Positions 14,601 through 26,934 of a stretch of DNA of 64,000 nt are shown here, one piece after another (position 1 is the first letter of the stretch; each line of letters opens with the position of its first letter). The DNA lies in contig CM056559.1 in assembly GCA_029721515.1 (NCBI GenBank), forward strand, positions 22,196,065-22,260,064, written 5' to 3'. Position numbers and translations under genes: made by a program. The DNA comes from Synanceia verrucosa. Its lineage: Eukaryota; Chordata; Actinopteri; Perciformes; Synanceiidae. The notes beneath the pieces were generated by a model. The model was not told the origin of the DNA and searched no databases. It worked only from the letters and a program-made list of their open reading frames with translations.

Positions 14601-17600
14601 TTATTGTGCTGCTGCCGCCACTACTTCAGCTTGTCTATGGGGACATATATATCATCTTCTGAGCATAGCAGCACTTATAAAGAGTTGATACTCTGTCAGA
14701 GTTGATACTTTTGCCAAGGTTCACTGGTTTCTGTGCAGCTCACTGTAGAGCGCTAACCCTGGTTCACTGGCACAGCTCTGAAGGTTCAAGATGGTGCCAG
14801 TGAGTCTTAAAAACACTCAGGAAATGAGCTCTATGTGCTTCAGCCAAGACAGTCTGATCGCCCTAATGTTTTTACTGAAACTAGAAAAGAGCTAAACAAT
14901 GAGCTGAAACTTACTAGAAAGCTCCGTAAAGCTGTTATGCTGCACACAAATGGAATAAGCTGCCAACAGACGTGAAGTCAGCCCTAAGAGTGAATGTTTT
15001 GAAATGCAGGATTAATAACTCTTCTTTTTTCTCATGTTTATGATTGGGGTCTTTTAATTTTTTTTTTCTTTGTGCACTCTATGTTCTTTTAGCAATTTGT
15101 ATGTTGGATATTTAATCATGTAAAGCACATTGAGTTACCCTTTGTATGAAATGCACTATATGTATATAAAGCTGCTTTGCCTTGGCATGTCATCTGTTTC
15201 CACTGTGTCAACTTATTACATTGTTATTGTAAAAACATTGCTTATAGCTGCTTTAAAATGGTGCAGTAAAAGGTCAAGCTTTTGTCAAATTATTTCTGCT
15301 ATTAGCCCATTTCTGGACAACTGGACAGTTCTGATAAAACCATGGCCTCTCAAAAAAATGATGTGGATCAGAGCTGAAACAATTAATAGAGCAAACAAAT
15401 ATTTAACAACACAAAACTAATTTACAAAATCTACAACTACAGAATGGCTAGTTGTTCAAGCAATCATTCCCTAGATTCTTCACAACTGGGAGAATTTGTC
15501 ATATAATATGAATGGATTATTTGGGTTCTGTCAAGAAAACAATTACATACCACTAGTCAATTTTAATGTCTGACGTGAAAAAACATCCAGAAGAAGAGTA
15601 GAAGAGTAACTACACAGCAGCCCATGTGGTGAGAATCCGAACATGAACTCCAGCCCTCAGTCCTCAGCTGACAAAAAAAACAAAAGTGTTTTCACCTGGA
15701 AGAATCTAAACCCATATATCCCTCTAGCAGTTCTGTCTGCTCTGAGCAGCTAAAGCTTTATTTCTCCACCACTAACTGACCTCTTGAGTACTGGGGACAC
15801 TGGGAATGAGTAGGCCATCATGCTGTGTCAGAATCCTTCAAGGGGAAAAAGATTGGATGTGACATTTGGATAAAATTAAAAAGATATATCAAAGGGGATA
15901 CGTTATTGAAAAGGGTTTGTGAACCACTTGTTTAAAGGCTGCTATGAGCCATGCTCCATCACAGTTATCACTAAAACCAGCAGTCCATCTGGGAGAGACT
16001 CATCCACCCAGAGATGTGGCGCAAAAACCTGCTTAAATTTGTCCACACTCATTTCCTCCATATCCGACACATGCAGGATTTCTGACAGCAATCCCTACAT
16101 GGAGCTGACAGAGCAACAATCTGTCCCTGTGGAGTTTGCGTGCGGCCACGGAGATTCATCTGGCCACAGTCTCTGGTCTCCCACCGCTCGGCTTTCACCG
16201 TTGCTCTGGAGATTGCGGATATTCAGTAGGCCTGGGCAGTCAGGCCTGGGCCAGTCTGGACTAACAGAACTGGGACATCTCACAGCGCCGTGGTGTGCTC
16301 TGGAACCATGACACACAACATGGGGCTGATGCAGACGGACAGTGTAGCGATGACACACAGAGCGAGCAGGTGATCGCAGGACAAACATGAGGGTGCATGT
16401 GGCAAAAGGACACATAAATAAGAAATAAAGCCCAGGTCTAAATGAATTTAATGCACTGTTATCTCTACAAACTGATTCTGAACTCATGAATCAGAAGGCA
16501 TATCTGATGCAAAATTGCAATATGCAAAAGAAGACAAGTCGAGCCATTATATTAGCTCTGTGTACGAGGTATTATAATATATCATCTCTGCTTACTCGCT
16601 CTGGACACTGAGCTGAAAACACCAGCAAACTGTGGCTGCTCAGGTTAATGATGCGTCCACACTAACTCCTATCTGGCAACAATCTCAAGAAATGGACCAA
16701 CAGAAACCTCCCAGGACAAAGTTTAGATTCCAATACAATGAACATTACATTTGTACAAAAAAATTACAGAAACAATGGAAACAAAACTCGTCAGCACTTG
16801 GCAGAAAACAAGTGGAGATACAGCCAAAGACTGATATAAACTAAAGGTTGTCCATTATGACCTCAGCACTCTGGCAGCCAATCACAGCATGCCTAGAAAT
16901 CGCTCAGTGGGTACACTTGAAGAAAAAATATTTGTGGGGAAATATGTATTATCATCAAGTTAAGCAGTGATCCAGTCACCCTTGTTCCTGTCTGGCTACA
17001 AGCGGCACTGACATCAATACAGACAAATCCATCTGGGTCATATTTCACTCTAACAGCCTTCTGCTTTTTTATGGACGGACCTCAAAAAACAGACGTGATA
17101 GCAAAGAGCGTTGGATGAAGTAACTTACTTATCCAAGTGAGATGTGACTTGTGAACAAAGTAGACAGCTACCGACACTTTAGCCCAGTAAGTGTAACGTA
17201 AAACTCAACTAGAGGCTGATGTTTATTTCAGTGTAAACTCATTACTGAGTGAAAGCAGCCATAATCTTTGGACGGCACAGCTCAAAAACACACTGATCAA
17301 GTGTGTGGATGTTTGTGCCAAATTCCCTCTAGTAATACCTAATTCACACATATAGAGGTGCAGAAAATGCTCACTTAGTTATCAATGATTAAACGAACAG
17401 GCAACTAATCCTAAGTGATTAACCTGTTCAAGTAATTTTTGAAGAAACAAAATAGGGCTGTCAGCATTAACGTAATTACAATTAGACTAAAGTCAAAGCA
17501 TAACGCATTATTTTTTACTTAAATCATGTTAAGGGTGTACTTCTATTTTGCCATTTCAATTGCATCCTTAATAACAACTTCCTGTTTCCTACTGCAGTTA

Positions 17601-20600
17601 TGGAGTAATATGCACCCTGTGTAAACAGAAGTAAAAAACTGTTATGAAATTCAGAATAACAGACTGTTAAATGTACAATAAAAAGACATTTCCTACAGGA
17701 ATTTCTGAGGCACAATAAAAAAAATAGTTAGGCTTAGCTTTTCAAGTTTAAGAAATGTGCATCCTCAGTCTGGGAAACTACAACTCTATTGAATCATTTA
17801 TAGATGTTTCAAGAATTAATGCCACACACTCCTTGGATGCCCTGAATTTTAAAAGAAAAAACATTTTACATTCGTTCAGTTGAGAGATTGATAAAAAGAT
17901 TAAAGGAACACAGTGTCGAGATATGACGCAAATTAGTACCAGTGGTGCAGTAAACAATCACAAACAATTTGTAAAATACTGAACTTGGAAACTAATCAGT
18001 CTCCATTTAATCAAATATCTTGAAAGCAACAACTCAGTAAAGCACATGTCGGTAAAGAGTGACATAAACACAACTAGTTTTGTTTGACTGGTGTTTATAA
18101 TTCACCTGGACATTAGAGTCCTGGTTTCTTTATCTTACTATTAAGTGAGGTTTAGCTTCAGTGTGGTTACAAAAAGGCTACAGCTCTGCTCATGTGCATA
18201 GAGCATTCATGCAAACAGCTCTGGGAAATGAAATGACAGTGTGTGGTGTTTAAGTCTCTGCCATCACCTAGTGGTCAAACACAACAGAAGTGGATCCTTT
18301 TGTAATACTGCAACACTAACAGTAAATTTGACTTTGTCTATACAAACCCAGGACTGGAAAAACTGCAACAGATTCAGCGTATTAAGAGACAGGCGCTCAG
18401 CCTCTGGACTTCAACTGGCTCTACACTACAAATTAGCAAACTAACATGTTTCTGTCAGGGGAATTTCCTTGTTCACACTTAATTTGCAGCTCGGCTAAAT
18501 ACTTGTCGTCTCCTGGTGATGACAAAGGTTTAATTTACAAACTAATTACTTTGCACTGCCTGTTCTGTGTGACCAAATTATGCAAAAACAACACTAATCT
18601 GTTACCACAGAGAGACGTACAGCAACATTATCTTGCTGACATCGTGTCCTGACAGCAGCAAGACAGGTAGTTTAAATAAATAAATGGGAATGCCACCAGG
18701 AAAAAGAAAGTCAATAGGAAGATGAGGTTTAATAGGTCTGGGTCCTTTCCCAGCTGTGATGTACAAAACAAATTCATGCAGGACAGAGCTCACACACACA
18801 CACACACACAATATACTTCAATATTTAGTCACGTAAAAAGGGACTGCCAGCCATGCTGTGTGTCTGTGATGGAAACTCCTAACAGCTTAAAGCATTATGC
18901 TTTCACGAAAATTAAGTTTAGGAACCAAAGTTACTGAAATCACAGCTTTGCAATACATTCACTCGATTCTTCAGAGAGAAAAAAGGCTAACAGGACATAA
19001 ATATTGTCAAGTAGAAGATCAGACAACACATCATTTTGCTGTTATGACCCCATATTTTTCCTCTGACATCGTTACTTTCCTCATAAAGACGTTTTTTATT
19101 GCATCTATAGCTCATTGTTCTGACATTTTTTCTGTCTTTTTCTTCCAAAATAATATAGATTTTTCATTTTTTGATATCAATCTTAAAAAAAAAAAAAAAA
19201 AAAGCAACATTTGGGCCGATTCAAGTAATCAAGAATTAATTCTTCACCTCCACTCCGCAAGGTGTGGCTATATATATCTATACGTATATATGTACAGATA
19301 TATTTACCTCACTGTCATTCATGTGAAATTGATTAGCAATATTCTGTAATTTCTTCAGTGACAGATATCATGATGTATCGTGGTTGAAATTTCTTGCAAT
19401 ATATTGATTATCGCAGTACTGTGATATTATCGTTATCGTGGGCAAAATATAATGATAGCTTCGCATCGCTAGGTACCTGATGATACCCAGCCCTAATAAT
19501 AGTATTGATATTTCAAAACATGTAAATAGTATTCATAATATTACATTAACAATTCAGCACCTCTTAAATTCTTATATATATATAGATATATATATATATA
19601 CACACACACACAATGGCTCTCCTTTCTCTATTTTCCTGCCTTTCCTGAGTCACCCGTTCCTCTCAAGTCCGTGAAGTGGGCGTCCTCGCTTTTACACAAG
19701 CCTCCGTTTCTCGCCTGCCAGGGTCTGGTGTCTATCAACCCATCTGCTGCTTCTCCTTCGACGACTCCACTTTTTCCTCCTCACTCAAAGCGCTGAGACT
19801 GAACTGAGGTGGTGAAAGCTCAAAGCCTCAATGATGCCGCTCATAGACCTTAATGCTGAAAACAATCCTGCTGGATGAAGGCTGGCGCTCAAGTTTAAAA
19901 TTACTCTATGTTATACGTAATATTACACTGTGAACAAGCAGGCAGCTAAGTAATGTAACTCCCACTCACAAGCACACCACACACTTCTGAATACTGTATT
20001 CATTCTTTATGTGACGTTGCCCGAACACTGTTCTTTCTGAACATCAGCTAACAGCTACAGAGGAATAGCTGTAGACTTGTGTAGAAGCGTATACGTTACT
20101 AAAAGCGTCATTGTGGATGTCTGACCTTTGCTTTCTTGGCGCTGTTCATGATGTTGCCCAGATCCTCCATGTCAACCATTGAACCTGATCTTCCTCCGTC
20201 CTGTAGTCCAGACTCCTCCTCATCACTGCTGGATTCTAGCAGATCCTCCTGAAACAAGAAAGGAGGAAACATGTTTGACTGCTGAGGAGAAACATTTTGA
20301 GTCACTGCATCTTATTAAAGGAGTGTTAAAGGGGAAGTGCTAACAAATTGGACCTTATTTCTGGGATAAAATACTGCCATTTACTCACCCATTTCACTTT
20401 GGAGTCACTTGGAGTATTTCTGACGATTAATAAGGTCCAATTTGTAAAAAACGGCACGTCCCCTTTAAATTTAACTCAACCTGACTGAGCCGTTTCTACC
20501 ACTCAATGCTAAAGTTAACCACCACACTACATGTTTGGCAACAAACAAGCCACTGTGGACACTGGTCTAAATTTCAAAACATATCATAGTTTTAGGTCTT

Positions 20601-23600
20601 ATTTAACAGAATCATGTAACAGATAAACAAAGTCAATTTGTCATAAGATCCACTCTACCAAACAATCCTGTTGTCCTTTAGTGGTGAAGGTAACAAAGCT
20701 GATGATGGAATTAAAATGTATTGTTTTATTATGAGTTGCTAAAAGGGTAACTTATTGCATGATATATATCCTGAAATAATTTAATATAATGTACTGTCCA
20801 AATGATTTACCAAATAACTGTTTTCCAGCAGTTGTTAACTGGTGCTAAAAGCAATGATGCTAATGCTAACGTACGAGCATTCATGTAGATAATATCACGG
20901 ATTTGATGTTATTCACATATATGTGAAGAAGAAATGTTATCTAGATATCATACTAGTACTGATAATACAGCTACATGGTAAGAAATTCACAAATGTTGGT
21001 ATTCTAACCTAGTACTGGCATAATAGCGGTACCTGATTTGTATTTCTCTTTTACCATGAAGTTTGGCGGAGGCTTATATTAAAAAAACTGTGAGGTCTGT
21101 AAAGAATGAATGAATGAATAAAATACCGACTGTTGTTATTATCACCCCAAGGACATATAAATAGTAAAAAAAGCATTTTCCCACCGTTTTACTGTTTAAA
21201 GTTTGACATAAAAAGTCAAGGACGCAGTAAAAGAGACGATCGAGTGGAAACTGAAAACTACCCTTCAGAGACCTAAGTGAAGGAGCCTATATGAAACATG
21301 TTTATTGTACGTCGCTGTAGTCATAAGAACACCATATGCATGTTACCAGGGCAGCAGGATGAAATGCGTGAGCGGTACAGTGGGTAAGTAAATCACAGTG
21401 ATGATCCCCTCAGTGACTCTTATTTCCGGCTCAATGTCACCTCTGTGCTGAGTGCAATCAGTGCTGCAGACAGACTGGAAGATGTCTCGCCTCGAGTTGG
21501 CTCTGAGGTGCCTACGACCATGACAACTGGTCATCTGTGTGATGCACATGAGAGCTATTAGCAGCAGGATAGATGCCGCCACCATTGGGAGCAGTGAACA
21601 GGAGGTGGGGATCAGTGAACAACCGGCTCTGCCTCGCTTTCTTGTGAAACGTGATCTTTTTTCAGTGATTGGTGGATGTGCTATTCATATTTTGACATGA
21701 TGGAAATCGCTGACAGTGATGACACAGTTCACGAGCAGAACATTTATAACACCACGCTGAACCGTGAAAATGCACAACATCAGCGCTACAAAGTAAGGAT
21801 GTGATAAACTGTGCGTAACACTCACCTCCCTGAGAGCTGATCACATTTAAATCACATTTAAGTCAGATTGCAGGAGAGCAGCAGGAGGCCAGCGAGCACA
21901 CTTCAGCCTCCTATCATATCAAACACTCCACTTCTTCTTACATTCAACAATTGTCTTCACTTGCTTATTAGTGCTGTGGATCAAGTAGTGCTGTGACAGT
22001 ATGGATTTTCTTAGTACTATGGTGAAAAAGCACCCAATCAATGCGGTATGGCAATTTCGCCACAACCCCCCTACCGCTACGCCGTGATCACTGCAATCCC
22101 ACCGTTCGCTCCTTGTCCTCTGGCATAAAATGTGCCCAAACTGGCAACACAGTGTTCAGCTTTGTAACAAGATTTGTGGCTATTGTTGAATAAATTCAAG
22201 TCAACAGAGCAGCGTAAACAACTATGTTTATACAGTACTACATAAGAGGGGTGTGTCTGCCAGAAGCACTTACTATTGAACTGAAATGCTGACTGTTTAT
22301 GCAATACTTCTTGTCTTTTATGCCTGTATATTGTGTGTCTATATATTCAATTTAATCATGAGAAGTACTGAAACCTCGAAATAATTAATAATAAGAAGAA
22401 AACAAAACAACCCCTGTCCATTAGGGTTAATGGATTGGTCCGCTGCAGTTTTGTTACTCCACCTAGCTTTGAAAACAGGACATTACTAAATATTACTGTT
22501 TCTATTTCATATCAAACACAACATACACTCCTGTAACTTTCAACAGCAAATATATAGAGATTTTTTAGTAAATGATTTTAATAAATTGCAGTAATGAGCT
22601 CCACATCGCGGGAGGCACCACATGACCACGGTATTGCGTTGATGTGGTTATCGTCCCAGCCTTAGGATCAAGGGGACAAAACAGAGTAGAGGTCTAGTAG
22701 AGGTCACGCTGCAATCATGGGCTGTACATAAGAGGTTTAATTTATGGTATATTTGACTCTAAATGGAACATTAATTTACTAAATGAACATCATGATGTAT
22801 TGAAGAAGACCTGGACTAGTGGTTGATCATGAACTCTTGTTTGTAAATTTTACTGAAGAAACAAATAGAGTGGAAGTAGAAGTCATTTCCTCATAGACTT
22901 CTGGACAACCAGCCTTCTTTTTGTAACCAGAGGAGACGCCCCCTGCTGGCTATTAGAAAGAATGCATGTTCACCATTGGCTTCACTTTTCAGACCCTTGA
23001 GTTTGTCACTGGTTGAAACTGGCTGTTGCCTCAAATCCTATATTACATGACACAGCTGTGTGCTTTTTGTGTTTCATTGCTACTGATAATACGTCACTCA
23101 AACTGGGTCAAGCAAATCCTGTTCTTCAGGTAATACAAGGTGTCTTCTTCTCACACACCTTTACTGAAGAGCAAACGGTCTTTCTTACTATCATTTTGTC
23201 AATCCTTTCAAACTCAGGAGGGAGACAGGAGAGCATTTTAGACAGGTACTTTGTCCAAGTATAACATGGACAGACAACACAAAGTTTTTGAACAGGAGGC
23301 TTTCCTGCCTTTACCTCAGAGCTGTTATTCTGCAGAGCTGCCGTCTCCTCCTCCTGTCCATCTTTCTTCTTCGTTTTACAGGAGCCTCCAGTCTTGCAGT
23401 TGCCGCTGCAGCTCTTCTTCTCACCCTTGGCCAAGGCTTGTAGGCGGATCAGGAGCTTCGCCTTCCAGGCCAGGAAGTCAGCCTGAATGCTGCCGTTGCG
23501 GCTCTTCACCACATTACAGTCACCCTCTCCCCTGGTCATGATTCGCACCCCACTCAGCATCCAAAGCCACTTGTCCACATTTTTACCCACCTGGAGAGGT

Positions 23601-26600
23601 TGAAAAAGAAAAGTGGGTTGAAACAAATAAAGTCTGGCTGTTCTTGGCTTTTATGATATTTACTAATGTCAACCAAGTCAGTGTGCATCCCACTATTGAA
23701 GCACAGCTGTCAGCCTTGTGGCTCTGGATTAGTGCTGGGCAGTTTACCAGTTAACACTGGATACAGTACTTTCTCCATGTAGGACGTGAATTTTCCATAT
23801 ACCGCAATACTGTTGGAACAATGGCTCTCATGCTCTTATGTACTTGAGAGGGGACCCTTTTCACTGTTGCACCACCACAGATTAGAAGTACAATTACTTT
23901 GTTACTGAACTTAAGTAGATTTTTCAGGTATCTGTACTTTACTTGAATATTTATTTTTCTGATGACTTTTTACTTTTAATCCCCTGATTCTAACACAAAT
24001 ATCTGTACTTTGTACGCCTTTCATTCTCAAAACTGAGATGAGCGAGTGTACAATTTGTGAAAGTGGAAGAGTAAAACAGCAGCAAAAATATGAATGAAAA
24101 TGAAGCAGGAAACACTGCAGACGATAATGGAAACGCAGAGTTATCAAAAGAGGCATCATGTATCATGAAAGTTAAAAATTCATTTTTACTTTTTATATTT
24201 GTACTTAAGTAAATTTCAGAATCTGTACTTTCTTACTTTTACTTAAGTAAATGAGTTGAATCAGCACTTCTACTTTTACTTGAGTCTCTTTTTATACAAG
24301 GATCTGTACTTCTACATTAAACAGAATACACATTCACACATTCTATTCCTTCACAACATAAGACTCATTAGCACTGCCCAGCGCTACTATGGATTTTCAT
24401 GGAGAGCATTTCTTACTGTATTATAGTGGCCGACATAGACAGAGTTGCCAAGACCGAATACAGCATATCTGAGGCCCGTGAGGTAGGTCTTTCCATATCT
24501 GAAGTCAGTGGACGCCTCCTCCAGCCACTTGCAGAACCACTCTGTGCTTTCTGTGGGCTGTCCGTCAGTGTAGGTGGCCACGAGGAACACACAGACCGAC
24601 TTGTTGGTGCACTGAATGCAGAAGAAACACACAGCAGACACAATTAAAGAATTCTAAAATTTCTAAAAATTCAAAAATACTGCTGTAAGTCACAGCTAAA
24701 CAAAGAGAAATACTACAAAGCACCACAGACAAGTTCCTCCAGGAAAGATGACGGCAATTATTACCCATGGAACATATGTGACGATCAATTCTACCGACTC
24801 AAAGACTAAAATTCCATGTGGAGGTGAGCAGAAAATCCAATTTAATCAAAATTGTATGAAGTAACAGAAAACTTCAGGAGTGAGTCTCTTGTCTCATGTC
24901 TAACAAGGACTTGGCTGTCGAACAAATGGTGCTTTTTCAACAGATGGTCAAGGATCAGGTGCATCTCGGGAGTAACTTGGTCTTGTTGTCGTTTCTCCTG
25001 CAGATACTTCCTCAGCACTGAACACCTGTAGCACTGTGTGTCCCTACTGAATAAATAGCTGTTTTCTCCATTGCTGTGCACCAACCCAACAGCAATCCAT
25101 CCTTCTCTCAGTGGTGCCTAAAAAACAAGAAGGCAGCGCTGATGAAAACATCCATCTTTGTTCAGCTGAGGAGGATCTGTGTAATGTGTTTGGCCTCTGT
25201 GTCGGCCAGCTGTGTGACGCCTCAGTGCTGAGCAAGAACGTCACAGAAGTGGAGGCTCAATGTACGCTTTGATGTCAAGCTTTCAGTGGGGAAAAAAAAA
25301 AACAGTTATGATTCATAATTAAGGCCTGCCCATATGTAGACATTGTTACATGTTAGATATTTAATGAATACCTTTGAGCAATGTCTTGTGCATACAGCCT
25401 GCTGGAACAATTAATAATAGATGCATTAATTAGTCACTTAAATTACACGGCATCAAAATGGAGGTTTGTGTGTGAAGGAGCAGTTCTGAGGCTGGAACTG
25501 GTTTAGGTTCTTGCTTAATGTAAGGTTATAATAGATTTTATTGTATCTTTTCTATTTCATTTTAGTTGAGTTTAACTTTTTGGGACTTTTTTTTGTTGTA
25601 AGGACCAGCTATAACATCCCTGAAGCATGTAGCTCCAGAGAAACAAAAACAGCATGGTTGTGTGTTGTCTGTGTAGGAATGATCATAATGTTTGTTTAAC
25701 CTTCACCCTACTTCAGTGTCTGATGAAGTGACAGCGGCACAGTGTCATCTCCTGGTTGTCAGTTCTGCTCAATTTCTGTGGTCCAGTGAGAGAAGAGTTG
25801 TAGGAAAAAGGTAAGATAATCCTTTATTTGTCCCACCAACAGGGAACTTTATATTATTACAGCAACAGAGTGGATAGAGCAAAGTTACAATAAAGGCCTG
25901 TATGAATGATCAGAAAAAGTGACTTCAGTAAAGTCGTTTTTCAGTATACAGTACATCAGGGACATATTATAGTCATATATTAACTGTTACTGTAGTCCCA
26001 ACTCCTGACACATACATTCAGTTTTCTAACATTATTTTTCACTGTTTAGTTTGGATACTACCACTGAACAATCACTGAAGTGCCTCCTGTCCTAAATAAG
26101 GAAAAAGCAGACTTGGACTGGGCTTACCTCGTCTGCAAGCTGATCGTCTGGATCGTAGTCCTTGATGTCAATCACCTCTGCTGGTATACCCAACGCCTTC
26201 ACATCCTCTGACAGCTCTTCTGCAAAGCCCTGAACACAGACTCCCAGTTCAGTTGTGTTGTGTTGTGATTTGATTATATGGGAAATCTTTACATATTTTT
26301 TATATATTTATTTACAGTTTGCACATGGTTTACCAGACCTGTTTGTATAACCCTGAACTGAATCCTAGCTTTATGAAGTTTCTATTCCATTTCTGTTGGC
26401 AATGTGTATCAATGATTGTGATCATTTTGGAGGACACATTTAGTGTTGTTGCTGCACTTTTTTCAGTTTCTAATCTTTCTTCTCCTCTGAATCTTTAGAG
26501 TATTTCTAGTCTGTGTGTTTAATGTGACCTATTATAGCTTCCTGTGCATGTCAAAAATCTGCAAAGTTACAAAGTGTGTTTTAACTGAGCTGGCATGGGA

Positions 26601-26891
26601 AAAACATAAATGTATTTTATTTCCTTTTAAATTAAGGCATGTAAATGTGGTCTAGCTTGTAGTTCATGAACAGTTTCAGACAGAGAGTCAGTGGGGATGT
26701 GCCCAGTAAACACTATCTGTACCTTTGCTGTTCCAGTTTGTGAGCCATAGAAGATTTTAACCCCTGACAGGTGAACCTCAGTGTCTCTGGACTTGTCGTT
26801 GCTCTTTGTCGCCTTGTGGACCCACGGGCTGACGTCTTTGGAGAAACTTTTCTAAAAGCAACCACAAAAAAACAATTATATTACGTTACAT

Positions 26892-26934
<43 letters not shown>

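Larger units (their letters stand above)
13054..20125 (-). other. tyw1 intron 7
   Basis: 7.1 kb with no supported gene. Contains a SINE (14136-14481), a CA repeat (18791-18810), an A run (about 19184-19203), a hAT-like fragment (19355-19494) and a TA/CA tract (19575-19612). The two overlapping 130-codon ORFs around 15919-16487 match no family I know and oppose each other, so they look random. Confidence 0.75.
20249..23314 (-). other. tyw1 intron 6
   Basis: 3.1 kb containing a TTAA-flanked MITE (20326-20468), a possible small secreted-peptide ORF (21343-21585), a hAT-like element (21986-22664) and a repeat with a CTCF-like core (about 22930-23010). Confidence 0.7.

Noticed and set aside
15919..16487. 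Two opposing 130-codon ORFs in tyw1 intron 7
   Set aside because: Neither resembles a known family, and both lie in one moderately GC-rich patch, as expected by chance.
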